Assembly: GCF_003576645.1 (NCBI RefSeq)
Contig: NC_044924.1
Span: forward strand, 20,464,164-20,528,163
Source: Ipomoea triloba
Lineage: Eukaryota; Streptophyta; Magnoliopsida; Solanales; Convolvulaceae
Direction: 5' to 3'
Length of the DNA: 64,000 nucleotides
Part shown: piece by piece, positions 1 to 9,509 of the stretch
How positions within the stretch are numbered: the stretch's first letter is position 1
Layout: each line of letters begins with the position of its first letter
The notes under the pieces: model-generated
The model's database searches: none
The model's input: the letters and a program-made list of their open reading frames with translations, nothing else
Told to the model about the DNA's origin: nothing
Made by a program: the position numbers and the translations under genes

Positions 1-165
1 TATAGAAGAAAGTCAATAGATTATCTCTATCCCCACTAAAAACAAAAGAGAAGAATAAAAAATTAAACTACAAAGCGTATAATGAAAATAAGGTATGGGC
101 CACGGGGTTGTGCAATATAATTTGTTTAATTGAAGAATTAATATTGTTTAAATATAATGTTTTTT
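1..165. repeat. Left copy of a diverged duplicated segment
   Basis: AT-rich non-coding sequence. Positions 3-60 align with 8543-8606 (same AGAAGAAAGT.AATAGATTAT core). Positions 50-165 align with about 45415-45540 (shared AATTAAACT, GTATA, GGTATG and GTGCAATA blocks in order). In this copy the two halves are contiguous. In the other copy they are separated by the 36.8-kb transposon nest, so this copy acts as an empty-site reference. Confidence 0.5.
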
Positions 166-279
166 TTTAATATTGCAACCCAAATTAAATTATTATACAA
201 AATTTATATATATATATATATATATTTAAATGTATACTCTAAAAAAATATAAATAAAATTTTCCATTTTAAACTGGTGT
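166..279. other. AT-rich gap, no gene seen
   Basis: Low-complexity AT sequence with a short (TA)n run near 208-226. I see no coding or structured signal. Confidence 0.5.
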
Positions 280-287
280 TTGGTCGT

Positions 288-769
288 TAGGGGTGTAAAC
301 GAATTGAATCGAGTCAAATACTTGAGTATTTGATTCGAATTCGATTATTTTAATGAGTATTTGAATTCGAATTCGTTTAGTGTTCGAATCCTAAATTCCG
401 ATTCATATTCGATTCAACCAATTTATTCGAATATATTCGATTGGATTCGAATATTCGAATTCGAAATGATTATCTTAATGTTTTTTCTAAATTTTTCAAT
501 AAATTAAGATAAAATAAAACAAAAATTGCCACGACCGTGAGGAGTTGCTGCCCTGCCTTGCTGAGTTGCTCTCCTTGTTACCGTGCTTCCTTGCCATGAC
601 GGTGGTATGCCGTGAAAAGGGGAGGATAAGAACAGGGCGAAGCAGTTGGTGGAAGAGGCGAAGTTGGGAACTGCGGCGGTCGAACTGGGAAGACTAAAGG
701 GTGAAGCACCGAAGCGGCTGCTCTCACTTTTATTTTAGCTTAGGGTTTATGCCTTTACTGGTTTAGTTT

Positions 770-833
<64 letters not shown>

Positions 834-992
834 GAATATTCGAATACTATTCGAATCGAATCTATCCTGATTTGTATTTGGATTTGAATAACATTCGAAT
901 CAAAATGTGTATTTGAATTTGGATTCGTATTCGAAATATTCGAATTCGAATCACGAATCGAATAAAAATTATTTGATTTGTTTACACCCCTA
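288..992. mobile_element. Non-autonomous hAT element (MITE), 705 bp
   Basis: The ends are perfect 13-bp inverted repeats, TAGGGGTGTAAAC and its complement, flanked by an identical 8-bp target-site duplication TTGGTCGT at 280-287 and 993-1000. An 8-bp TSD and a TAGGG start are hAT hallmarks. Both arms are rich in repeated TTCGAAT motifs. The centre (about 528-730) is GC-richer and unrelated to the arms, and a long (TA)n tract lies at 773-830. No transposase is encoded. Confidence 0.88.
773..830. repeat. (TA)n microsatellite
   Basis: Uninterrupted TA dinucleotides inside the hAT MITE. Confidence 0.95.
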
Positions 993-1067
993 TTGGTCGT
1001 ACATGTTTTCTATGCTATTGATTAGCTCTATATCACAAAATGAATATTTTTTAAAAAATTAAAATAA

Positions 1068-1464
1068 AGAGTTAATTCCATTTTTGGTCCTAGATTTAAA
1101 GATGACAATTCACTTTTAGTTATTTTTTATTAGAACATCCTCATTTGGTCCTAGTATTATTGTGGCATGACCAATTTTACTCCTTCGACAACAAAATTGT
1201 TGAAATATCGTTAAATACAAGTATTTCAATCATTTTTATACAAAGTATGTTGAACTGTTATATTTTTTTATGTTTATTTGTTTGAAAACATTCATAATTG
1301 AATATCGAAATGTTATTGTATTTAACGATATTTAAACTGATTTGTTGATAAAGGACAAAAAATGGTTATGTCACAATAATACTAGGACCAAAAGTGGATA
1401 TTCTAATAAAAAAGACTAAAAGTGGATTGTCACCTATAAATCTAGGACCAAAAATGGAATTAAC
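1068..1464. mobile_element. Foldback MITE, about 397 bp
   Basis: A nearly full-length inverted repeat. The first 24 bases from 1071 (GTTAATTCCATTTTTGGTCC...) are the exact complement of 1441-1464, and the arms keep pairing inwards, for example ATCGTTAAATAC near 1208 with GTATTTAACGAT near 1318. A 9-bp direct repeat TTAAAATAA at 1059-1067 and 1465-1473 could be the target-site duplication, but the sequence is low-complexity. The superfamily is not certain; 9 bp would suit a Mutator-like origin. Confidence 0.7.
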
Positions 1465-1770
1465 TTAAAATAATAAAACATGAAAAAACAAAAACAAACA
1501 AAATATGCAATATTCATAATACGTATTAGTTCAATTATCTCTAACTTCAGGCTGTGTTATGGGACTATAAAATCTATAAATTCCTTTTAAATTTAAAACT
1601 TCAAGCTTTTGCATTTTACTCCATATCTGTTAAAGTTTTTATTAAAAAATGAAATAACCTGATCTTGTTTCTTTTGGCTTGATATTGCATTACGTGGTTA
1701 TAAAGTTTAAAAATTCCTTTTTTAACTTAAAATTTATAATTTCAAGTTATTATGTGATGGAGCCATGAAA

Positions 1771-2571
1771 ATCCTTATACCATGGACCAAGGTGCACTGG
1801 GAACTGAACTCTGGTGTATGCGTGTGTGTCTTATATTGTGAGTTTTTATATCTTGTGTTATGAAATTTTATACCTTAAGAATATATGAAATTTTATACCT
1901 TAAGAATATATGAATTTTATACCTGAAACAAATTAATAATTGTATCTTATGTTATGAATTTTTGTGTCTTGTGTTGTGAAATCCTGTGCATATGAACACA
2001 AATTATGTACCTAATCAAATTTAAAAAATAATTGAATATATATCATGTATATGTGTCTTGTACTGTGATTTTTGTGTCTTGTGTTATAAAATTTTGTACC
2101 TTACCAGTATGAATTCTGTATCTCGTCATTTCGATCTATGGTCCATAATGCTATTTGGACCCTTGTTCATGATATAAATTGTCGAGCCGGCAAGTTATAT
2201 CATGGACCATGGTCGACATATAGCATTATGGACCCTGGATTGAAAAGACAAGGTACAAAATTCATATTCGTAAGGTACATAATTCCATAACACAAGACAC
2301 AAAAAATCACAACACAAGATACATACACATGTCATATATATATTTACTTCTTTTTTTTTTTCAAATATAATTTAGGTACATAATCATAGGCATGAAATTT
2401 CACTAACACAAGACCCATAAATTCATAACATAAGACACAATTACTGATTTGTTTAATGTACAGAATTCATACTCTTAAGGTACAGAATTATATAATACAA
2501 AACACAAAAACTTACAACATAAGACACATACACATGCAGCAAGGTTCACAGTGCGTCCATGGTATAAGGAT
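1771..2571. mobile_element. Large foldback element, about 800 bp
   Basis: It begins ATCCTTATACCATGGAC and ends with the complement. The arms contain repeated words such as TTGTGTCTTGTGTTATGAA and, on the other side, TTCATAACACAAGACACAA, so it would fold into one long hairpin with its turn near 2170-2200. A 5-bp repeat TGAAA flanks it (1766-1770 and 2572-2576). That length does not clearly fit hAT, Mutator or CACTA, so the superfamily stays open. The short ORF at 2456-2653 is read through one arm and is not credible as a gene. Confidence 0.65.
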
Positions 2572-2576
2572 TGAAA

Positions 2577-3239
2577 GAATAGCTACGCAAACAACACCTA
2601 CCCAAACTACCTTAACATTTATACAAATGGGAATAGTAAACAACGCTTATTAGTGAAGCAGGTTGGGGTAACGACTAATGTTGAAAAAATTACTAGGCGC
2701 CCGATTTTTTTCTTTTAATTTTTAAATTTTTTTTAAGAGTTAATAATTGTAAAGTGTTTAATACTTTAAGTTTTTAATAGTTAATACTTAATACATTAAT
2801 AGTTTGACAATAAATATGTAAAATTATTAAAATATTAAATATTAACCTAAATACATAATTACCTAAAGAACATCTATAAGACTATAATTGATTAATTTAA
2901 TTGTAAATTATATACAACTTTAAAAAATTAAATGTTCAAACACAATTTCACAAAGACAAAAAGCCCCAAGTCACAACTCACAAGTCATAAGTCATAAGTT
3001 CACAACTCGCAACTCACAAACTATCAAACAAACTTCCAAATCAATCCATAATAAAATCTAGACTCTCCATGCAAACTCCAGAAGTCCAAATTAAAAAAAT
3101 CATCAAATCAATACAAAAACTTCAAGTATTCAAATTTCAAAACAAAGTAAATACCAAACAATAATAATAATGTCAAAGTGTTCATCAAATTCAACTTTCA
3201 AGGTTTTCTTCTCTATCTAATCAAAATTAAATTTACTAC
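2577..3239. other. AT-rich gap with a CACAACTC-type simple stretch
   Basis: No coding signal. Positions 2955-3020 repeat words of the type CACAACTCACAAGTCATAAG, a short degenerate microsatellite. Confidence 0.45.
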
Positions 3240-3325
3240 CTTCGAGTACTACTGACTCACTCCCTTCTATGTGGGAGTGTAAACCGGGTGCCACTAGACC
3301 ACAGGGTCTTTGGCAAGTAGTTAAA
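3240..3325 (-). mobile_element. Possible tRNA-derived SINE head, truncated
   Basis: On the minus strand, TGGTCTAGTGGCA resembles a tRNA-type box A, followed about 40 bases later by a weak box-B-like AGTACTCGAAGG. The 3' part and target-site duplication were not found. The call rests on box A and the spacing only. Confidence 0.3.
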
Positions 3326-3327
3326 AA

Positions 3328-3424
3328 CTTTAAATTTTTAACTATCTAAGCCTGTATTACAGAGGCTAAGCCTCAAAGCCTCTGTAATAGAGGCTTAGAT
3401 AGTTAAAAACTTAAAGTATCAACT
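3328..3424. repeat. Strong hairpin with a 29-bp stem
   Basis: Positions 3340-3368 (AACTATCTAAGCCTGTATTA...) pair with 3376-3404 with one mismatch and a 7-base loop. Weaker pairing continues outwards through AGTTAAAAACTTTAA-type sequence. This may be a tiny foldback element or a hairpin RNA; there is no expression evidence. Confidence 0.7.
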
Positions 3425-3481
3425 ATCAAGTAGGTAACTTCTAAATAAAATAACTAAGTAAAGTAAACAAAAATTAACTAA

Positions 3482-4170
3482 CACTTTCAAATGTTCTCCA
3501 ATTCCTTTCATATCTCGAAGAACTTGAAATAAGAGATAAAATCTTCATTGTTAGTCTTTTCAAGTTGGGGTTTCCACACCAAAAGTTTACCACCACATTG
3601 CTACATCAAAGTATCAAAGATTCAAAATTAGTATTAAATAAAATTAAAGCAATAAAAATATATTAAATATGTTGCTACATCAAAGTATCAAAGATTCAAA
3701 ATTAGTATTAAATAAAATTAAAGTAATAAAAATATATTAAATATGTATTAAAATTTAAAATTTTAAAAACAAAAACTAGTATTTTACTATTTTATTTACC
3801 CGGATCATATTGCTCACCATTAGACTCACATCCTTTTACCGCAATCGATTTCCTAAACATGTCATCTTTCATCTTATACTTGGGCAATTCTTCCTTTAAT
3901 ATCTTGTTTTGCATTTCTATATCACCAAAATAATGTCTCGAGGAACTCAACCCTTCCAATGGAAACATCATCATCCAAATGAAGTAGAGGATCCTTATAA
4001 TGGTGATAAGGATTCAACAAGAAAACCATCAAATGAAGAAGGGTGTCTAGCCTTTTTTACATCTTCTCTTCAATTATTCTAATAATAGGCTCATTGTTTT
4101 TTTCAACTCCATTCAATGCCTTCTTAATGTCTTCTTTGGCTTGCATAAGCTCACCATAAACAAATCTCAT
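3482..4170 (-). pseudogene. hAT transposase remnant (C-terminal half)
   Basis: Read on the minus strand, the piece starts at about 4170 (MRFVYGELMQAKEDIKKAL), the segment that in plant hAT transposases precedes the hydrophobic region around a phenylalanine-proline-rich stretch. It continues with LLNPYHHYKDPLLH near 4010 and with residues ending SNGEQYDPGK at 3792-3974, which match the region just before the conserved WW of this family. After a 74-bp tandem duplication, WW-TFGVETPT and LTMKILSLISSSSRYERNW follow at 3482-3598. The second of these is the hAT dimerisation-domain signature. Stops and frameshifts separate the parts, so it is non-functional. Its upstream end abuts a copia integrase fragment without a gap, which implies insertion or recombination at about 4170-4200. 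Confidence 0.7.
3598..3745. repeat. 74-bp tandem duplication (2 copies)
   Basis: TTGCTACATCAAAGTATCAA... runs 3598-3671 and repeats at 3672-3745 with one visible difference (AAAGCAATAA versus AAAGTAATAA). It lies inside the hAT transposase remnant and looks recent. Confidence 0.9.
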
Positions 4171-5877
4171 TTAAGGTTTTTTATCCTTAAATGGGATAGC
4201 TACGTCAAAGGTTCGTTTCGACATACTAGGTCCCTCATTGGGCCTACATAAAAATATATTTTTAAATAATGATGTATTTCTTGATTCTATTATCGTGTTC
4301 TTATGTAGGTCTGGATTATGGGACTCGTGTAATAAGAACCGATTGACACCGTTGTTATGTGCATAGCCAATAAATATACAGTCCACCATCTTAGGACCTA
4401 TATTTATTTTCTTAAGTGTTGGCTCAAACACTTTGGCAAGACACCCCACACTTTCAGGTATTGGTAGGACGGCTTCCTACCTTTCCGTAGCTCATAAGGA
4501 GTCTTATCAAGCTTCTTGCGGGGTGCCTTATTTAAAAGGTAATTACTTGTCAAAATCGTCTCACCCCACTTATTTTGAGGTAGGTCCGAACTTATAAGCA
4601 TTGTATTCATCATATATTTTAATGTGTGATTATTGCATTCGACAATACCATTCGACTGAGGTGCATAAGATGTTGTGCACTTGAGCACGATACTAACACT
4701 AGCACAGAAGTCACCAATAGGTGCTTTGTACTCACCACCTCTATCACTTCTAACCTTCTTAATCTTAGGATTAAGTTGGTTTTCAACTTCATTCTTATGA
4801 AGAATGAACTTTTCTAAGGCTTCATCTTTGCTTTTCAGCAAATACACATAGCAAAAACGTGTGATATCATCGATATATGTGATAAAACATTTATTACCAT
4901 CTCTCATTTGTATCGATTTAAAATCACACAAATCATTATGGATTAGTTCAAGTGGTTCAGTTTGTCTTTCAACCGATTTGAAATGTGCCTTAGTTTTGTC
5001 TCAACACGAATATCACATTTGTTATTTGTGTTAATTTAGAACGTACGAATATGGTTCATGCTAATTAATCTATGTATAGAATTAAAATTAACATGACCTA
5101 GTCTACTATGCTATAAATTGGAAGACTCAAACAAGTAAATAAGATTAACTTTGCTTTTGTTCATGATAATAGACATTACATTGAGCTTAAATTGCCAATC
5201 AAGTACATAACCTTTACCAACAAACATTCTTAGTTTTGACAAAACTACTTTATTTGTCTGACTCGAATACTATACGGAATCTATGCTTATTTAGCAACGA
5301 ACCGGACACCAGATTCTTTCGAAGCCCTGGAACATATAGGGATAGTAAGTTGTTCAACATCTGTTCCTTCTCGAAATCATCTTCAAAATCACCTTGACAC
5401 GACTTCCATGGTAGATTGAGCATATTTTCTCATCCACGCCTTTTCCTCTTCAACGGATTGGAATGTGCTAAACATCCCACGATTACAACAGAGATGCCTT
5501 GTTGCACATGTATCGATGAACCACTCGCGCTGGTTAGAGCCCATAAAGTTCACCTCTGTCACCATGTTTAAAATAATGATCTTGGTTTCTTTCTAACTGC
5601 CTTCACCAATAACATTGACTTTAAAACTCTTGTTTTTCTTCCTTGGAGCCTTGCAAAAAGATGACTTGTGGCAATTCTTCCCATAGTTGAAGCATTTTCC
5701 ATGAAACATGCTCTTAGAAACGCCTTCCTTTAAACCTAGCTTCTGCTTGTCATTCTTGGCATTTTTGGAGCGTTTATCGTTTAAGATAATTCTTGAAGTC
5801 CTTCCAACCTGGAGGCAACAAGTGGATAATGCAACATTGTTATTGTTCGCACCGTTGTTGTTGTCACCCCCATCCAC
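4171..5877 (-). pseudogene. Ty1/copia gag-protease-integrase remnant
   Basis: In element order on the minus strand: a gag zinc-knuckle region (5593-5877) where the usual CX2C start is changed (CFNYGKNCHKSSFC, second Cys replaced by Tyr); an aspartic-protease motif near 5500 reading WFIDTCATRHLC, with the catalytic D-T-G changed to D-T-C; and the integrase core (4404-4931) with YIDDITRF, RSDRGGEY and GIVECNNHTL, which keep the three acidic residues. A one-base frameshift near 4445 moves the reading into the integrase C-terminal part (4171-4449, GPKMVDCIFIGYAHN). Reverse transcriptase and RNase H are missing because hAT sequence begins immediately downstream. No LTRs were recognised. It is clearly a dead fragment. 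Confidence 0.85.
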
Positions 5878-6129
5878 AACTACCCATTCGTTACGTACCT
5901 ACCACCCTTTTTCAAAGTACATGAGTGCACACCTAGGTCTCTGTAGATGCACATGGAGCACTACGCCCTATTTTCTTGTGTATTCTTTTTGAAGCAAGGA
6001 TGCACATATAGTCGTTTAGCTCCATCTGCCCCATGCATCTTGTCGGGTATCACCACCACTCCCCACCCCCTCACATTTTCGCTAGCTCTTTTGTCCTTTT
6101 GGTTTCACCTCACCCGTAGCGGTATATTA
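5878..6129. other. Unassigned stretch upstream of the copia gag
   Basis: Moderately GC-rich with pyrimidine runs (CACCACTCCCCACCCCCTCAC near 6056). No recognisable domain in either strand. Confidence 0.35.
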
Positions 6130-6179
6130 CAGGTGTGTAGACATATTCCTTTTACAGGTGGCGTCCAACCGGAGAAGGT

Positions 6180-6375
6180 TGGTCTCCTTCTCTAGTAGTG
6201 GAGAAAGCGACCAAGTTGGTCGCTATCTCCGTCTACAGGAGATGGCGACTGGTCGCAATCTCCAATCTATCGGAGATGGCGACCAACTTGGTCGCCTTCT
6301 CAACTGCCGGAGAAGGCGACCAAGTTGGTCGCCTTCTGCACGGCCAGCCGAAGAAGGCGACCAGCCTTCTCCGAC
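6180..6375. repeat. Near-palindromic GGTCGCC-type repeat patch
   Basis: At least three copies of GCGACCAAGTTGGTCGC or GCGACCAACTTGGTCGC (near 6206, 6272 and 6317), with half-sites CGGAGAAGGCGACC, GGAGATGGCGAC and TGGTCGC between them, in about 200 bp. This creates an ORF on both strands; the plus ORF at 6158-6514 is 118 codons and Arg/Ser/Gly-rich with no known domain. It is much GC-richer than its surroundings. I treat it as the inside of a transposon, not as a gene. Confidence 0.6.
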
Positions 6376-6394
6376 CGGACGCCACCCGCGACCG

Positions 6395-6604
6395 TCACCG
6401 GTGGTTGATGGTTTAGATTATTCACCGAAACTTCGCTGGAGCATCGCCGGAATTCTAGTTGACCTGCTATTACAGGTCACAAATAAGTTAAAGGGCTTAT
6501 TTGCTCCAAAATAACAAGTTTGAGGGTCTAATTGGAGCTTTTTGAAGTTGTAGGGCCTAATTGCATAATTGAGTATAGTTTGAGGGTCTATTTGACCCTT
6601 AATG
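6395..6604 (-). mobile_element. Possible terminus of a DNA transposon
   Basis: On the minus strand the segment starts TTAAGGGTCAAATAGACCC and repeats phrases such as TAATTAGGCCCTACAAC and CCAATTAGACCCTCAAAC. Repeated phrases of this type are common at ends of Mutator-like plant elements. The matching other end and a TSD were not found, so this is a weak call. Confidence 0.25.
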
Positions 6605-6866
6605 CATTGGACCACACAATACAATCTGAACTTAAATGAAAGTTGACAACAACATACAATACCTTAGCAACTAAGGTTTCTCTTTTAATTTTTTGAACTA
6701 TCAAAATCAAGAAAATTATGATGTTAGGATCATAAATAGCTTGCTGCATTAATTACTCAGAAATAGCATTTCAATTCAACTATAACTTAAATTTAAAAAT
6801 CAGAATATGCATTTAATAAATTGGGAATTTTGAAATTCACTTCTCTCTCTTGAAGATAATACAAAA

Positions 6867-7069
6867 CTAGCCTGCACAGCCTTAGCCCAGTGGTTTAGTA
6901 TGCAGTATTTAGGAGAAGAGACCAAGATTAGAAACTCGACAACGGTAGTGTGCACATCGGCATTTAGCCTTGTCTGCTAATCTACTGAGTTACAGTTATT
7001 TACCTCATCTCACATACTCTATCGAGCTAGGTAGGGGGGCTTTTAGGGTTGGAATTCAACTTTTTGCAA
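6867..7069 (+). mobile_element. tRNA-derived SINE, 203 bp
   Basis: The 5' part shows a tRNA-like box A (TTAGCCCAGTGG at 6881-6892) and, about 40 bases later, a degenerate box B (GATTAGAAACTCGACAA near 6925). It ends in a short TTTTAGGGTTGG-type tail. It is flanked by a perfect 15-bp target-site duplication GAAGATAATACAAAA at 6852-6866 and 7070-7084, which is the insertion signature of LINE-mobilised elements. A functional tRNA is ruled out by the degenerate boxes and the length. Confidence 0.8.
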
Positions 7070-7299
7070 GAAGATAATACAAAAGTAATTTTGGGGCAAA
7101 ACAAAACTCGGATTCAGTCTAATGCAACATTAAAGCTATCCCATCGCTAACATATATTGGCTTTATGATTTTTGGGCAGTCAATGCCTGGCCAACACAAT
7201 AGTTAAAATAACGAGTATATGAGAAAAATATAGAGAAAATATATGTAGAGAATAAATATAGTGTATTGCTCAGAATTATTTGTCCCCTTCCTATATATG

Positions 7300-7420
7300 G
7301 GAGGCTTATTTATACATATTTTGGCACAAGTCACTAATTTCTTCTTGGGCCGGTCCATGTGACCTAGGCCCCTTTGGTTGATTGGCCCATCCAATCAGCC
7401 CAGTATACCATCCATCATCC
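7300..7420. repeat. Retroelement-derived repeat, copy 1
   Basis: The stretch TGGGCCGGTCCATGTGACC...TTTGGTTGATTGGCCC...CAGTATACC (7345-7410) recurs at 8115-8178 with a few changes. It probably belongs to the LTRs of the gypsy element whose RT fragment lies between the copies. Confidence 0.5.
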
Positions 7421-7601
7421 AATCCCCCCCCCCACCCAACCCCACACCACACTTCATTGAGATTTCGGAAAGTCGATGTCTCAGGAAAGTAGATTAATCT
7501 AGAAATTCATAAAGGACATAAATTCCCAATCAGTTAGTCCGACCCATATGCTTGGGGCTTGAGGTAGCCTCCCAATTTGATATGTAATAATAATACATAA
7601 A

Positions 7602-7603
<2 letters not shown>

Positions 7604-7661
<58 letters not shown>
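7604..7661. repeat. (TTA)n microsatellite
   Basis: About 19 uninterrupted TTA/ATT units. Confidence 0.95.
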
Positions 7662-7678
7662 GTTTTTGGGTTGACTAG

Positions 7679-7905
7679 TCAACATGCCTTTTTCTCCCTT
7701 TTTTTTTTAAAGAGTGGCCAACCGGTCCGGTATACCCCGTCGGGAGTCAGCAAGGTCGTTTTTTCCTCGTCAGTTTCTTCCATGAATATCTGATGGTAGC
7801 CTCGAAAAGAGTCCATGAAGTTGAGTAATGCACAACCAGAGATCTGATCGACCGGTTGGTCTATCCTGGGCAATGGAAAGGGGTCCTTGGGACACGCCTC
7901 GTATT
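7679..7905 (-). pseudogene. Ty3/gypsy reverse-transcriptase fragment
   Basis: On the minus strand: CPKDPFPLPRIDQPVD, then GCALLNFMDSFRGYHQIFM and EKTTLLTPDGVY. These are the first two blocks of a gypsy RT: the PLPRIDQLVD lead-in, and the block carrying the first catalytic Asp in FMDSFRGYHQ, where the family usually has FxDAxSGYHQ. The reading collapses after GVYRTG into a poly-lysine run, and the YxDD block is absent. About 75 codons of a domain that is normally near 200 remain. Confidence 0.8.
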
Positions 7906-8540
7906 AATACATATTTTGGGCTAGGAGCCCTTATAAGGAATAGAAATCCTAGACTGCCTCGTATTGGTAGTTATTATTACATTGGGAATAATAAGCCCTA
8001 ATCCTACTACATTAGGAATAATAAGTCCAATCTTTGTTACATTGTGAATAATGAGCCTAATCCTATTAAGCTATAAATAGGCCCAAGTTACTCAATCCTT
8101 CTTGGGGAGCAACTTGGGCCGATCTATGTAGCCCAGGCCCCTTTGGTTGATTGGCCCGTCCGGTCAGTCTAGTATACCTTCTGACGGTAAATATGTTACC
8201 GAAGTATATTAGGAAAGAAGTGGAGAAATTGTATTGCTATATTTACAATATTTTCAGAGCGTGTGCCCCCTCTGTTGTGACATGGGCTCATCCGTTATAC
8301 TATATACTTGTAACAGTTACAATAATTTCGCAAAGGCCGGCCTCCTATTAAGTGTAACGTCTAGCTCCTTAGTAATTATTATGCGCTCCCCTCCATAATT
8401 GTTTTGGCCCTCCATAACTCCTATGGTGCTCCTAATAAATGTTCTCTGCTTGGCCGTTACAATGAATGTGTTAATTTCTTTGACTTCTGAGTCTAGTGTC
8501 CTGTCGTCACCATCCATCAATAGCAATTCAGAATAAAATA
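7906..8540. other. Gypsy-type LTR remnant sequence
   Basis: Contains repeated phrases (TACATTGGGAATAATAAGCC, TACATTAGGAATAATAAGTC, TACATTGTGAATAATGAGCC at about 7980-8057) and the second copy of the 7345-7410 repeat at 8115-8178. The style is that of a decayed LTR, but borders and TSD could not be fixed. No coding potential. Confidence 0.4.
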
Positions 8541-8715
8541 AAGAATAGAAGAAAGTGAATAGATTATTTCTCTCCCCCAATCAAAACAAAATAAAAGAAC
8601 AAAATTGTTCACACAGGCTGTTGAGATAATTCTTGGGTGATAGATTGTAGGGAAGGACATGTGATTAGAGTTCTGCCAGACACAATATGAGAATTACACT
8701 CAATGTAATGGACCA

Positions 8716-8965
8716 TGATGGAATAATTACACATGGATTCGGAGCGAGATAATACGGAGCGAACCAAGTTCGAAGCACCGAGACCGGACTCAGTTGACTT
8801 GGATGACCAAGCTCCGTGCTTGGTCAAGGGGCCGGCCAAGGCAGACCTCTCCAACCGAGGTCGCCCATCCCGGCTGGAGTCGCCACCTTGGCCGAGGTTG
8901 GCTTTGGTCAGGGTCTTCCCTCGGCTGAGCCCGTCACTTGGTCGAGCTCCCTGCTCGGTCGAGTG
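8716..8965 (-). mobile_element. Partial gypsy LTR (3' side of outer element)
   Basis: Starts TGATGGAATAATTAC and stays alignable to 44689-44930 with many differences: shared blocks such as CCAAGCTCC.GCTTGG, CCCGTCACTTGG and GAGTG.(C/A)GGGGTCTTCA. The upper-coordinate part of the LTR (counterpart of 44931-45360) is not recognisable here; (TA)-rich sequence follows. Orientation is taken from the gag on the minus strand. It is old, by the divergence. Confidence 0.6.
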
Positions 8966-9509
8966 ACGGGGTCTTCATATGTATATATATATACATATGT
9001 ATGTATGTAAACAAGACGCAAAAGCAAATGGCAATGGTGAAGTAAAAGAGCAAGCACGTGAGGTCTTAGTCGACCTATAGGTATCGGTCGAGCTCTTAGT
9101 CTTGGCCAACCTCATGATCTTGGCCGAGCTCGTGGTCTCGACCGAGCTCGGCTAACCCGCGAGGGTGGCTGACCTCATTCCTTTAAAAGACCTCGTGTCT
9201 TTTACAAGCCTTTGAGCTTCAAAACTTGAGCCATAGTGATGCTAATGCTTTGTTTGATGCCTTAGTAACGTTTTAGGCTTTAAACTTTGAACTCAATCAA
9301 AGAAACTAAGGTCTTGGAAGACCTCAGACAGCTGGACCCATTCAAGCAAGACAAGTAGATATTCCAAATATGCAAGAAGTTAATCATAAGTAAACCATCA
9401 ATAACAGAAGAAGTAGTTCAATGAAGAGGTAGTTTTTGTTACATGAGAAGCAAAAAACACAAGTGTTCGACGTGCACAACCAAATGGAAGCAATAAAAAG
9501 CTAAAACTA
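8966..9509. other. Non-coding 3' region of the outer gypsy element
   Basis: Contains a short TATATATACATATG palindrome and a CTCGGCC/GGTCGAGCTC-rich stretch (9060-9170) with repeated GGCCGAGCTCG and GACCGAGCTCG motifs. No protein domain seen. Confidence 0.4.

Noticed and set aside
6158..6514. 118-codon Arg/Gly-rich gene
   Set aside because: Composition follows the palindromic repeat patch; overlapping open frames on the same stretch and no domain.
6873..6950. tRNA gene
   Set aside because: Box-like motifs are present, but box B is degenerate, no cloverleaf closes, and the unit has a SINE-type 15-bp TSD.
8597..8715. Terminal inverted repeat of an outermost Mutator element
   Set aside because: GTTCACACAGGC and the complement of the right edge (ATTCATTGCCCACACC) match too poorly to call; kept only as a direct-repeat observation.
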